This document shows positions 1 to 11,525 of a stretch of 64,000 bases of DNA, piece by piece. The number at the start of each line of letters is the position of its first letter. Position 1 is the stretch's first letter. Both the position numbers and the translations under genes were made by a program. The notes beneath the pieces were generated by a model that ran no database searches, was not told the origin of the DNA, and worked only from the letters and a program-made list of their open reading frames with translations. The DNA is from Enoplosus armatus (lineage: Eukaryota; Chordata; Actinopteri; Centrarchiformes; Enoplosidae), in assembly GCF_043641665.1 (NCBI RefSeq), contig NC_092187.1, positions 2,481,560-2,545,559 on the forward strand, given 5' to 3'.

Positions 1-191
1 CAACGCAAGGAGCGATGGGCAAACACCAAAGCAATAAGCAGCATGTTGCCACAGACTGTCATGAGGATGATGACAGTCAGCATGAAGGCCAACAACCACG
101 GGCCGCTGCCAGTGATGTTCCAAGCGCTGGTGGTGGCGGCGGAGCTGCTGTTGTAGCTTCCTACGGAACCAGACAAGTGGGAGTCAGCCAT
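1..191 (-). CDS. htr6: Class A amine GPCR, first coding exon (probable 5-HT6 serotonin receptor), truncated by the window edge
   Basis: The minus strand opens with ATG at 191-189 and stays open to base 1, giving about 63 residues. The N-terminus has two N-glycosylation sequons (NSS and NIT). It is followed by one hydrophobic helix starting near PWLLAFML and ending with CGNMLLIAL, where the GN pair fits the conserved Asn of GPCR helix 1. The helix ends in a basic AHRSLR stretch, as expected of a helix 1 to intracellular loop 1 junction. The helix 1 pattern resembles the 5-HT6 group more than dopamine D1 or histamine H2 receptors. The next gene on the same strand is micos10, and MICOS10 and HTR6 are close neighbours on human 1p36, which supports the call. 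Helices 2-7 lie outside the window, so another aminergic receptor cannot be excluded from sequence alone. Confidence 0.65.
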   Translation of the reverse strand, partial: MADSHLSGSVGSYNSSSAATTSAWNITGSGPWLLAFMLTVIILMTVCGNMLLIALVFAHRSLR

Positions 192-2160
192 GGTGCTGGT
201 TGGCAACAACCGACGAACCGGCTCCTGAAGGTCCCTCTTCAGGCGCGACTAAATGTTCTAGACTTTAACCAGCCGAAGCTCTCACTTTAGGGACACTGTT
301 GGATAAAAAGAAGCCACTGAGGTCTTGTGTTGGGAAGCCATCCAACCCTCTCCCTGTCCAGGCTAACCGGACCGTTCTCCATGGGTAAATATCTCCACCT
401 CCCTTTGGCAGGAATACATCCAGGTGTCCAGTGGGCTTACGTCCACTGCCACCAGTACAGTGATCAAAATCACCAACACACAGTTTCACTCATCTCTCCA
501 TCCTGGCCAGCACGTCCCTGCCTCATCCACGGCTAAGAGCCAGAATGAGCCATTCGATGGCTGACAGAGGGTTTCGAAGCAGCATGTCACAATGATGACA
601 GTCACTGGTAGGAGGGCACACAGGGAGACGAGCTCGACTAGGCTCTGCTGAAGATAAAGACAACAAGGACCAATTCTCAGAATCGCACCTCACCTCACAG
701 AAGAGGAATTGCACAGCTTCCGAAAGTCCTTAGAGCTGGAGCTCCGCCGCCTTTCACGCATCTCTTTCATTCTGGGAAACAGCGTAGGGGAGCAGAGACC
801 AACACAAAACTGTGCGGCAGTCATTTGTAAGCCAGGCTCTGTCCATAAGTGCTCTACAGGTACCTGGGTCCTTGTAACGCTGCCTTTATATCCCTCGCTC
901 CCGTTAATCCCTGTGTCGGCCACTCCAGCGCGCCTCCCAGCCGGAGCGCACAGCTTCTGAGAAGGAGCGTGTCAAAGCATTGAGCTGTTAATGCATAACC
1001 ATGCACAATCACAGCCAAGAAATGCTAATTCTACACCATGGTGTGGGTGGTCTTTTTTTTCCATGTTTGGTCATGGTGTTTTCAAACTACTGAGGCTGTT
1101 ATAGCTTTTTTTTTTTTGTTGTAAGGCATTATAAAGATTTGATGCAACTGCTTTTTCTTCAAAGTAAGGTCTATTTGAAAAAGGGTACAAAGGATGTGTA
1201 CAATTTATAGACATGGAGAGGGTCATCTTTCCTGTTTTTTCTTTTCCTTTTTTGAGAGCACGGTCCAATCTGTCAATCAAAATAACTCGTTTCACGTTTT
1301 ACTGGTTTAAAAGACTGAACCACGCTGGATGTAATTCAGCTTTTGTGCTCTACAGCATTTGAAATGTTCTCGTATCCTCCCCAATTCAATAACCTTGTCC
1401 CAGATTTGTTTGGAATTTGTTTAATCCTTTTTTGGCCTAATGATACAGATACAGGGGTATTTCACCTCAAGCTCGCTTTTACTCCGTACACCTCAAGTGA
1501 CTTCTGAAGAAGCGATTGGCTGCACCAGTCATGATGCACCAGAGTGAAAGGCGTGAATGTTTATGCAATCAATTATTTTGCAATTTGTAATTTTTTTTTT
1601 TTTTTTTACCTCACATACATTTTGCGAAGCGGTCTTTTTTTTTCTGTTGTCACTGTCAAAAAGCCTAATTGCTTTCAGTGTGACTCAATAATACATGAGA
1701 AAGGAGCACTTGAATGCTGAATAACATAAAACAAAAGCATTCGCAGGGTGAAGTGCTGTGCACGCCAGCGTTTCAACAGCCTTGTCAAATACTAAACATA
1801 ATATGCAAAGGCTCTCAATTTTCATGCCCCCTCAAAACTGACTAATCTCCTCCATCACTCCGCCCCTGTCATCTGCCACATCAGATCAGCTGCTGCCAAC
1901 CTTGTGACCCCCCTCTCACCCACACCAAGCCCACCGCCTTATGGGACAGCGTTTGCATTGCTGCCCCCACCTTCCTCCGCCACACATTTCACAAAATCAC
2001 TCCCACACGCATTCAGAAATAAACTGAAAACCCACCTTTTTCAAAGCTGCATTAACACTTGACTCCTTGGAGTGTGTGAAGTATAATCTAGTTTATATAA
2101 TTCATTACGTTACTCGGTTTTAGGTCAGGTTAGGTTTTCATTCATTGTAAAGCATTTGAG
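192..2160. other. Intergenic interval between the receptor and micos10
   Basis: No convincing coding exon is present. The stretch 192-960 is probably 5' UTR or promoter of the minus-strand receptor; the overlapping short ORFs on both strands show no recognisable domain. Poly-T runs lie near 1050, 1110, 1590 and 1635. A LINE-like fragment occupies the right part (listed separately). I looked for NBL1 (a cystine-knot DAN-family protein) because it sits here in human, and saw nothing like it. Confidence 0.6.
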
Positions 2161-2165
2161 GAAAA
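1925..2165 (+). repeat. Degenerate L2-like LINE 3' end
   Basis: The plus strand reads with a decayed C-terminal reverse-transcriptase-tail pattern of the form FRNKLKTHLFKAA near 2010-2050, typical of L2-clade elements. A TGTAAAGCA-TTTGAG motif at 2147-2162 resembles the L2 3' tail. There are no long open frames, so this is an old truncated copy. The identification is from remembered family patterns only. Confidence 0.55.
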
Positions 2166-2203
2166 ATGAATCAGCAGGGCATCAGTTTTGTTGTTATGAT
2201 TGT

Positions 2204-2209
2204 TTTATT
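2204..2209 (-). terminator. micos10: Likely micos10 polyadenylation signal
   Basis: The plus strand reads TTTATT, which is AATAAA on the minus strand, about 310 nt past the micos10 stop codon. It is the first clear canonical signal downstream of the gene. Confidence 0.5.
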
Positions 2210-2517
2210 AAATAAACACAGACTGTCCTGATCAGGCACATACAAATGATACAGAGTCATACTAGGGATGGATTGTTCAACAGGGAGACGGGCATCTAAC
2301 TGTAGAACAGTGCAAACGGTGACTCTCCCACAGACAAAACAAAACAAAACAAAAAAGAACAAATTCAAAAAAAATATAGACGACAGTCCCTCGATGACTT
2401 GCAGCTATTACTCCTGTTAAAGGAAAATGGCAATCGGTTACGTGAGTCTTGATTTCCATCAACAATGACACAGGGTTGCTATTCTGAGTTAGAGGAATCA
2501 TTTGTGTAAGCTGTTTT

Positions 2518-4334
2518 TTACGGCCCACGTGTGTTTTTATTGCACAGACAAACCTTTTCGCTTCTGTGCTGCAAATAGTGTGACCTCAGGTCATTCTGAC
2601 AGTTGGCATATGCCATGCCAAGTCCCGTTCCTGAGCCGAATGAAATTGGCCAGGTGTGCCCTACAAATAAAACAGGTATTTTATCTCTTACGCAGAGAAG
2701 CACTTCACATAGAAAACATACATCCTTTTCACACTCCATGTCTGTTTTTCTTTAACGTATTGAACTTTTAAAGATTTAAAGAAGACAGGAGAGAGAGAGA
2801 GAGAGACATGCAGCAAAGGGCGCCCCCTGTACTTAACTTTTAATATTCACATGCTTTGGAGGATGGTTGTTGTTAATGTTCTTCTCACAACAAAAGCACT
2901 TCACATTTATTCACATTGAATAATGTGTTCAGTTAGACAAGACTGTTGATTGACACAAAGCATTCAGTAGGCTACAGAACATCACTCCGAGCTCTGCTCC
3001 CCTTGTCAAGGACCTCTGAGCTAAGCGAAAGGGGGTCAAGATGCAATACGGCAGCAATCCATCGGAACGACTTACGTTTGAAGAACAGAACAGAAAACAC
3101 GATTCCTAACCCCAGCCCAGTACCTGGAAAAAAAAGAGAGAGAGAGAGGGGGGGGGGGGATAAACACAGCTGTAGCATGACATGGATGGCAATGTAACTT
3201 TAATTGACTGCTTAATTTACACATCTATTGCTTCATCTTTATTTATTTATTGTGCGCGTATGCTGTCTCATACTGTCTCAAATGTATGTGCATTTCTAGT
3301 ATGTACTGTTTTCATGTAGCCCTGCTCAAGCTTTGTTGCTTTGTTGCTTTGCAGTGAAAATTTCAAAAATGTCTACATTTCAACTTCATACTGTACTCTC
3401 ATTCATACAGCAGGGTGAAACTGGCTAATGATGTGGTATCATTTCCTCCCACTGTTTCAAAGAACACCAGCAGTCTTTATACACAGCCTCCTTATTAAAA
3501 CAAAGTGGGCCAAGTGACTCACTCCAATAGCTGATGCTGTGTCAATGACATCGGACCAAACTCCATTCAAATATCTGACAATTTAATGGTGCTTTGCTTA
3601 TTAGAAGTGCGTACATGGCTTAAGACTTTCTTTCTTTTTTTTCTAGCGATATTACAGGATCCACTAGTCTAGAATGCAAGTGATTCACCAAGCAATACCT
3701 TATTCGAATAAATAAACTAACTTTACCCGGCTCCCTGCCGCCATTTCTATCAAGCTAAGCTACATTATATTCGTTCTGGAAAAGTGTGGAGATGGAAGCC
3801 GAGACCATGGAGGATTTACATGATATTAAAATGTTTGCTGGTGTTTTATATGTATGCCGAATTCGGGAGTGGGGGACACTGTCACGTAAGACATCTTGAT
3901 TAACGTCTTAGCAAAGGCGTAGACTACATATCGATAAGAAAGAACGCGTCCAATTTACGTTGCCATTTTTTTGAATGACGTTATTTCCAACAACAGAATC
4001 TAAGGGAAACACAAATATTGATGAGTAAGGTTAGGGAAAAAGTACCGAGGGTTGTATTATTTAATGAAACTGCATAACTGTCCCAGTATAATTCTACCCG
4101 TCAGAATAAACAAGTCATTCAAATGTCCTTTACAAGCCCTTTATTGCTAGCTAGTTAGCCTATCGCCCAGTCAATGACAGCTGTAGGCTGCAATAAAAAC
4201 TGCTGCTTGTTTCACCCTTATTCGGGGACATTACAATGTCGTTAAACGCAGAAGACATTGGGATATTTACCGAGTTTAATGGCACTGTCAGCAAGACATC
4301 GGTCCCACTTTTTCCCCAGCTCCTTCTCAGACAT
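2518..4334 (-). CDS. micos10: MICOS complex subunit Mic10
   Basis: Small inner-mitochondrial-membrane protein that oligomerises at cristae junctions and bends the membrane. Three coding exons on the minus strand: 4334-4271, 3123-3076 and 2660-2518 (64, 48 and 143 nt), all with GT...AG introns and continuous frame, giving about 84 residues (human is 78). Exon 1 gives MSEKELGKKWDRCLADSAIKL. Exon 2 gives the first membrane segment, with the glycine-rich GTGLGLGIVF motif. Exon 3 gives the second segment, WPISFGSGTGLGMAY, then NCQNDL. The paired glycine-rich hairpin helices separated by a short basic loop (FFKR) are diagnostic of Mic10. The C-terminal tail after HYLQHRSEK differs from human and may be shortened by a further splice: AAAAG|GTTTGT lies in the tail. 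The ATG was chosen because it matches the human start. Confidence 0.93.
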
Positions 4335-4650
4335 GCTGAACGTTAGCTTGTGTCAGGCTAGAAGTGTCAAATGCAGCTCCGGTGCGGCTTTCAAGTCCTG
4401 TTGGAAATGTACAGTCGTTGAGATTTGAACGTAGACCAAGTGACCAAGTGACCAAGTGCAGATGGTTTTAGGCCGCCAGAGTTTAAAATGTTACCTTATC
4501 GGCTCTATGTTGTCAATATCATAGACAGCACAGTATATGTGGAAAAAAACCCCCACCGAAACTGACGAAAGCTCGTTTACGGCTGTTCACTTGAACGCAA
4601 CATTACGCCACTCCAGCAAACCTCGCGACGCGTTAGAAGCGGCTTAATGT

Positions 4651-4662
4651 CGCCATCTTGCG
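4651..4662 (-). promoter_or_regulatory. YY1-like site upstream of micos10
   Basis: On the minus strand the sequence reads CAAGATGGCGAC, close to the strong YY1 consensus, in the same orientation as micos10 and about 320 nt upstream of its ATG. The surrounding 4560-4660 region is rich in CG dinucleotides. YY1 sites are common near the start sites of mitochondrial genes. Motif match only. Confidence 0.4.
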
Positions 4663-4765
4663 GCAAAGAATATGATAACTCCCGCAGTCATTCACCTCAA
4701 TACATACAGTATGTTCTGGAAGAAAAAAAAAAACATTCACAGATGCACAATATTTTAATTGAAAA

Positions 4766-4771
4766 TTTATT
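4766..4771 (-). terminator. sike1: Candidate sike1 polyadenylation signal
   Basis: TTTATT on the plus strand is AATAAA for the minus-strand sike1 gene. It would give a 3' UTR of about 0.95 kb (about 4750-5730). That interval has no other recognisable gene. Several downstream positions could also serve. Confidence 0.35.
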
Positions 4772-5730
4772 TCAAAGTTTCAGAATGAAATTTCACTTGA
4801 CACAAATCAGTACACTGTCATGACGTCATTACAGCATGTTCACCTTATTAACACTGATTTCCTGAGATGACAAGGTACAATCTCTGACACCACACAGTGC
4901 GCCAACATTTGATATCCATTACACGAAAAGCTGGTATGTTTTGAAATTGTTGCCATTAAATAAAGACGTGCCATCAGCTGGGACACTGGGATTACTGTGC
5001 ATCCAAATATGAAAACTAGTGTTTAACACACCGAATCAAAGAACTTAACATGGAAATCATGTTATATATGAATTCTACAAACAGACCGACAAACGTACCA
5101 ACTTCAGGAAGATTATAGACAATCACATACAAATGATTCACTGTCACTCCTCAGCAGGCAAACTATGTGAAACAGCCAAAAAGTCATCTTGTTGGCAGTG
5201 ATTCTCCATCACAGCCTCTTAAAATGGTGTAGAACACGACTTGGCTTCTTAATGGACTTCAAGTGAACTCATAGCAGGTGTGGTTATGAGCATTTTGCAC
5301 ATTGTGAGTGTGTGTGAACAGCAAAGGGACACCAAAGAGGTAGAAACTGTGTCCTTGAAGAATAACGTATCTTTGGCCAAAAACAAAATAAATCCCCTTT
5401 GCTTTTACCACCTTTACTCCAGTACATGTGTCTTAGCTCCCACTCAATTGTTGTCTGTGAAAACCAAGACAATTCATTAAAAGTGATAATACACATACTG
5501 TACATATGAAAACAATAGCTATCATTCAGACATACCTGCAGGTAAATGCTTCTGATAGCCAGAATGTTGTGTTTAAGTGGCATTCACGGCAAAAAAATAT
5601 AATGTGGTTTGACTGCATTCCATCTTATGTAAAAAAATAATGTGAACACAGGTAAAGAGATCATCAACCCTGTCTCCTGGTCCTGAAGGACTTGTTGCCC
5701 CAACCACGGTTCACACGGAAGCTATTCTGA

Positions 5731-8004
5731 TCACTCGTTGGACCCTGATTGAGGGGACTGTTCTTGTGCTGCTACTGCTGCTGCTGCTGCCTGGTAGGTT
5801 TCTTCTCTCGCTGTCTTCACAGAGCCCTTGCTGATGGCCAGGAGGTCTCGCAGCTCCTTGTTCTCAATCTAAACAAGACAGAGTAACCGTATATTTAAAA
5901 GGAAACAGTGTTTCTGTTACTCTGGATAATCTAGAGATGTTGCGGTGAACATGTATCACTGGAACTGTTTTCTTTCAGAGGTGGATATCACAAAACTATC
6001 GCAAATGAAACCAAAACTCTCTGCATGACCAGATATCAGTAGAGATAAGTGTAAAAATATGTTGTTTTATTTTATAATTTTGGTGAACCAACTCGTGTGT
6101 AAAATGGACAGTTTGCCTAACTAACAAAAAAATGACAAAATGTGTTTTGGTACAAAACAAAAAGGCACATTTATGTGCATTATATCCAGATGAACAGATC
6201 TAAAATCATGTATATTGTATTGTATGTACACATACAATTCAATATACATATTTCATATTTATGTAGGTGGTACATGCAAAAATGCGGGTTTACATGTATT
6301 TATCCCTTCACCTTAGCTAAGAAATATACCACATAGAGATACAGAGACAGTACCAGAAACAGCTTCCCAGATATATGGATTCAACCAGACAAACATCTAC
6401 AGCTGTTCCCGATTCTCCTGTAGCCTTGCGCTCACCTCCAGCTGAGCGAGCCTCTCTCGAACAGAGCAGTAGTGCTGGTCATCGACCTGCACTGCTCTTC
6501 TCATCACCTGACCCATCTCGCATATCCGCTCCACCTGGCTCTGCACTTCCTGGAGAAGAGTCAGAAAGCAAGACGTTTTCCCCAGAATACAGCCATTCAC
6601 GTGTAATCCTAAAAATGTTCAAATGTGGAGACGGCCAGCATACCTTCGCGTGGTCCTCGTGAAGGCTGAGCACAGGCTTGGTGTCGAGCTCCTTCTTCGC
6701 CATCATCAGCTGGAGCATCTGCTTCCGGTATCGACCCATGATCAACTCTAGCGCGTACTGGTGTTCTTCAAGAGACAACCATAGTTCTGCAGATACAGTC
6801 AAGAAAAGGGGTTAGCAAAGATATAAAACACCAGCCATACAATCAACAGAATTGTGTTGTTGTTTCTTTTTTAACCTTTATTCTCCTGCTGTAGTTCCTT
6901 GATTTGAGTGTTTTCCTGAGTCAGAAGGACATGAGGCTTGTATTTGGTTAGCTCTTGAATCTCTGACGTGTCTTCTATGTGCTGGGAGGAGAGAGCAGTT
7001 AAAGGTGGAAAGAAATTATATAGAATAGAGAGACGGATGATGTTTTATTATTAAATCAACCGAGACACGGGGGAATATATTATATTCAAAAATAGGGATT
7101 TCCAGCATATTGCAAAGTGAAAGTGCATGATGATAATATACATTTAACATCCTACCTCAAAAGCTGAATACTAATGCTACAACAGAGTATGATGGTGCAA
7201 AGCCGTTGTTTCATTCGTAAAAGAAAGTCCTAATTTCCATTTTAAAGATACAAATTTATGTTATTATGAGAGGTATTTACTCACTAAAAGCATCAAAAGG
7301 TCAATTACAAAAAATATTGACCTGCTCCATAGAAATGTTTCCATGACATTCAGTACATCTAATTGTTTTTCCCACCGGTTGAATTTACTCATTGCTTTTG
7401 ATGAAGTAAATAAACACATAAACAAGCAAAATACAAGGACAAAAAAATAAGAATCAAACGTAGTCTCAGGAAGACAGGGGTGTCATGCAAGCGGTAAAAT
7501 GAATGCCACGCCAAACTCCATTCAACATTAATAGAATTTAACAGTGCTGTGGTTATCTCCAACACTCACATCAACAAAACATCTGAACAAATCAAAACGT
7601 GGGGATCTAAACTGGGCACAGGAGTGTCCCATCAAGCAGCACTTAATGCCATTATAATCTCAGCTTTTTGGTATTATTGGTTCACATGTTTCCCTGTGTT
7701 ATTCTGAATTGACGAGTTAAGTTAGTGCGCCACTATGTCCAATTGTACCAACCCTGCGTGTATGCCACTGAACAGTGCAGCTTCACGTAGCCATATGCAC
7801 TTGAATGAAATCTATGTGTAACCTTGTTGAGATGCTTGTCCTTACCTTGTCTGGAAGGGCATCCCCCACCTCTCTCATGCTGTGCACCCTGTGGCTGAGG
7901 GCCCCGGACTGCTCTATCAGTCCCTCGGCGGCCGTGTCGTGCTCTTTCAGCCTCTCGAGAAGGGTCCGGGCATCGCCCAACACTTTTTCCAAAGTGCAGG
8001 CCAT
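5731..8004 (-). CDS. sike1: Suppressor of IKK-epsilon 1
   Basis: Coiled-coil adaptor that binds TBK1/IKK-epsilon and STRIPAK and restrains interferon signalling. Five coding exons on the minus strand: 8004-7846, 6981-6876, 6786-6644, 6549-6436 and 5868-5731, totalling 660 nt in frame, or 219 residues (human 207). Recognisable blocks: [19 protein letters not shown] at the start; [19 protein letters not shown] (exon 2); [16 protein letters not shown] then [13 protein letters not shown] (exon 3); [17 protein letters not shown] (exon 4); [15 protein letters not shown] (exon 5). Heptad-like leucine spacing supports the coiled coil throughout. The C-terminus is longer than human and contains an alanine run encoded by CAG/GCA-type repeats, [12 protein letters not shown]. 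The gene is head-to-head with csde1, roughly 1.2 kb between likely start regions. Confidence 0.95.
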
Positions 8005-8290
8005 TTGCAGGAAAACTGAAAACTCCTGTGTGTGTGTGTGTGTGTAACGTAAACAAGCTAACCGACTCCACACTCCACCAACTCGCGGCGTTAGCTGACG
8101 TCGGCTCCGTAAGCCTGAGTTAGCCGAGGCTGCCGCGGCGCCTTTGTAGCAACGTGTGGAAACTATTGCAGGCCTTCGGGAAAAATGTGTCGGTAGACAG
8201 AATTAGCACAGTACACACGAATAAAAAAAAAAAAACTCGATAAGTCAGTTTTGTTGTCAAGTCTGCCGTTTCCGTGTGAGCCGACCCGTC

Positions 8291-8303
8291 GACGTCACTT
8301 CCG
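8291..8303 (-). promoter_or_regulatory. ETS-CRE composite motif, likely sike1 core promoter
   Basis: The minus strand reads CGGAAGTGACGTC, an ETS core fused to a CRE-like core. It lies about 290 nt upstream of the sike1 ATG in a CG-rich stretch (8080-8360). This arrangement is common in housekeeping promoters. Motif match only. Confidence 0.45.
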
Positions 8304-8342
8304 TATCCTCTTCTCACTCACACTAACATCGAGGTGGATACC

Positions 8343-8356
8343 GCGCCATCTACTGG
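8343..8356 (-). promoter_or_regulatory. Candidate CTCF site between sike1 and csde1
   Basis: The minus strand reads CCAGTAGATGGCGC, which satisfies every position of the CTCF core consensus CCASYAGRKGGCRS. It lies just upstream of the probable sike1 start. Motif match only; occupancy is unknown. Confidence 0.45.
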
Positions 8357-8379
8357 CGAGTTTGACAGTAGCCAGCGTG

Positions 8380-9440
8380 AGATACATTTAATGACCTTAA
8401 CAACAAAAGATAAGCCCTTCAAATATTCTAATTGAGACCAATTAATTTGACCCCGCCCCCCAGAAGAGTCATTGTCTAAAATGACTGTATCATCAACACG
8501 TCACGTAACAGAGGGTATTTTTTTTTAAAACAACTCCCCCCCCCCCTTTGTTTTAAAAATGTTTGGAGAAGAATATGGCACCAATAAAGGAATGCATATA
8601 GACTGTATTGTTTATCTAATCCCTCTATGGTTGAAAGTGAAGTAATTGTGGGATTTCAGATTGAATATATTCTGAGAGTTCAACACGCTTTATATTATGG
8701 ACAGTAAAATAATAAGCCATCAAATATCTAATCAGCACATTTAAGAGCTTTACGTATCATCCGCATTTCAAGTCTCCACAGGTTCAATCAATAATATCAA
8801 AGATAACATAAGATAAAATAAGATAATCCCTTGTTAAATTTGCATTGTTACAGCAGCATACAGGATAGTGCAATAGCAGAGACATAAGTAGAAAATCAAG
8901 ATATAATAAATAAAAACAATAAAGACCGTCATAAAAAAAAAAGCTACTAAAACTAAAAAACAAGTATAATTTACAAATTTACAAATTCACAGAACGAAAG
9001 AAATAAAAGTAAAGGAATTATACTGAATTGCACATAGAGAGATGTAGACATTGCACCATTTATTATACAATCAGACATGTTGCATGAGCGTGGCAAAGGA
9101 GTGAATAATTGAAGTAAGAAGCCTTGCGGCCTCAAATGACATTTTACCTACAATCGATTTGCTTCTTGAATACACCCCCAAGTTGCAACGTGTGGCCTCA
9201 GAAACTCTACTCTAGGGAGAGAGAAGTCACGATCAGGGGGTTAAATATGGGAAACGTGTCGAGTTCAACTGTCTGGAACTACTGAATGACATGCTGATTA
9301 CTACGTTTCCAGCAACACAGGTTTCGAGCCCAGATAGCAAGTTAGAGAAAATATTACCACCGTTATCATACTACTGTATTACCAATCTCTCGTGGATTAT
9401 TGTGAGACCACAACTAGCCCCACTCAGCTCTACGTAGCAG
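8380..9440. other. Intergenic interval between sike1 and csde1
   Basis: No coding exon seen. It holds a C-run near 8536, an A/T-rich dispersed repeat at about 8800-8960 and otherwise unremarkable A/T-rich sequence. The CG-rich csde1 promoter region starts at about 9440. Confidence 0.6.
8800..8960. repeat. Dispersed teleost repeat copy
   Basis: The stretch starts with ATAAGATAAAATAAGATAAT and continues through an AAATTTGCATTGTTACAGCA block and a run of ATAAATAAAA. I recognise this as a degenerate copy of a repeat common in teleost genomes (typically tagged by AATCCTTTATT and a TGTTACAGCAGCA block). The class is not certain; no TIR or ORF is visible. Confidence 0.5.
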
Positions 9441-9572
9441 TGACCACTCCTTCTTTTAGGCTCTCCGATTGTCCTAACGTTGTCAAATATCGCGGTATCC
9501 GCATCGCTAATCACTACGTAATGTGCCGTGCTGCTTCTAGCGGCGCTGGTGACAGTGCTGAAAGCTGTTGGG
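9440..9572 (+). promoter_or_regulatory. csde1: Probable csde1 promoter and first non-coding exon
   Basis: A locally CG-rich stretch ends in the strong donor GTTGGG|GTGAGT at 9572/9573. No ATG-initiated frame continues into csde1, so this would be a non-coding first exon. The exact transcription start cannot be read. Confidence rests on the donor, the CG density and the head-to-head position opposite sike1. Confidence 0.45.
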
Positions 9573-11504
9573 GTGAGTTTTTATTAATATTCCCTTTTCA
9601 TATAACTATTCAAACATTTGTTTGAAATGTGTCAGTAAGACATTTTCTCTTTCTCATCCAGTGGGTCTTTAGAATTGAACAGGTTAGCCTGCGCTTAGTC
9701 ATACGCAGAGCTCGGGCCTGGGTGGGGGCAGCCGTGTTTTTCCTCAGCATAAATCACAAGAACCAAGCAGTCCAGCAGCATGCTAGCTGACTTTAGCCGC
9801 TATTAGCCGCTTAGCATTGTGAACGGCCTGCCTACATTGTTAACGGCACAATTAAACAATCGTGCATTTATAAAACGTGGACAAATGTACCGAAGAGTCC
9901 GCACGTGTGTGAAATTGCTATGTTGAACATTAGTGACTGACAGACGCGATAATTGATTAGAATTGACCACGAGCCTCCGACCGCTTGTCGAAGCTTCTTT
10001 GTTGTTCCGTCCTCGTGCCGTTAGCACAGATAACGTTATCCTTCTTTTATCTGAGTATGAAGATAATGAACTCCGTTACAACTCTAACGATGTATTTTGA
10101 CCTTGATTGGTTGCAAGTGTACACAGCCCGGATAATAACTAACGTTAAGATTAAGTCTTTCCGTCAGCTGTCACTTTCATATCGACCATTCCAAACTCTG
10201 GTTTTGGCTGTTCAATTATATTTCCACCAAAATACCCAGTATCAGAGGGAAGTGCGCTGTTCCAACGTTACGCAGTTCTACACAGTATCATTTTATTAAA
10301 ACAAAGTAATTACTCGTTTATCACATGTGTGCCGAATTTGTCGGGGCACCCAATCGTTTTATAAAACGCCTCAAATAATTTTCTACCAAGTGTAGGCATT
10401 TTAGACTAAACTATAAAACATGAAAAGGCACTTTTTTTGGATGGAGTTTGGTATGCTTGTCACAGTATACAAGAATAACACGATTAAGTGCCTACTTTCC
10501 GCGAACTTTCTGATCAGAGCCATGTATTTGTGATAACAACCAAATAACTAAAATGCCTGGTGTGCTAACTATTTGCGATAACTTGTGGCGTAACTTACAG
10601 TAATGACACTGTCGCAGTGAATTAATTTCCATTTTAAGAGTCGGAAACGCCCGGGGGTATTGGCTGTTTACGACTTTAGCGTTAGCGAGATGCTAAACTG
10701 CCTGGTTCCGTTTCTCCACACAAGGTCATTAAGATGATGAGATTTGTACTTAACTGTTATTGTGTGCGTTATTTTGACCTAACACGCTGTAAAACAGTGA
10801 ATAGTAACACATCCTCGAGTGTTTGGGCACGTATTGTAGAGTCTGACATGTGTTAGAAATTATCTTGCTAGCCTAGATGTGACGTTTTCGATAGCGCTGC
10901 ATGCCGCAACGTGTTGGATCAGGCCATATTAGCAGTTCCAGCTGAGGATAGCGGATTGCTAGGAAGTCACATGGTTGGTCCTGTCAGGGCCGTTGTTGTT
11001 CGGGCCCAGACCCAGGGTAGCACCGCCGTCTGAAGGCCTGCGAGACCAGAGACGTCATGGGTTTATTAGCCTTTCTGTCGTAACCGTGACAGTCTGTATG
11101 GTTCCTAGTCTTTCTAGTTAAATGATTACCGAGCGAAACTGTACTTTAATACTCATTAGAAAGAGCTGAAACGGCCAATCGGTGGTGGCGGTTTAGTGGG
11201 TGGACTAAAACACCAGCACTCTTTCCGCGTCACCGAAAGCTGAAAAGGGGGGAAGCAGAAGAGCCCATCTCCTCCCAAGGTTTTCACCTAAGAGTCGTCT
11301 CTGTTCATTGCTCATAACCTTTAACCCACTTAACCAACCCATCTTGTGATAACTTTGTTTGTGCTATCACTAGGCAGCACAGCTTTAGTTCCTGGGGGTC
11401 TAGTATTCATCCAAGCTTTGCAAATGAAAACAAAACACAAAAGTGCTTGTTGCTTAATCTGGATTTGACATTTGGATATGAATACCAAGGAGCCACCTTG
11501 GGGT

Positions 11505-11525
11505 GGGGGGGGGGGGGGGGGGGGG
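11505..11525 (+). repeat. Poly-G run in csde1 intron
   Basis: A run of 21 G preceded by GGGGT. G-runs of this length are rare and prone to length error; quadruplex formation is possible. Confidence 0.9.

Noticed and set aside
192..960. Short overlapping frames on both strands near the receptor gene
   Set aside because: None shows a signal peptide plus domain or matches NBL1. They look like chance frames in CG-containing 5' sequence.
3650..3675. Polylinker-like string (GGATCCACTAGTCTAGA) suggesting cloning-vector contamination
   Set aside because: GGATCCACTAGTCTAGA does resemble vector cloning sites, but the flanks are ordinary A/T-rich intron sequence and the micos10 exons on both sides join in frame. 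No further vector sequence is visible; I treat it as coincidence, though a check against read data would settle it.
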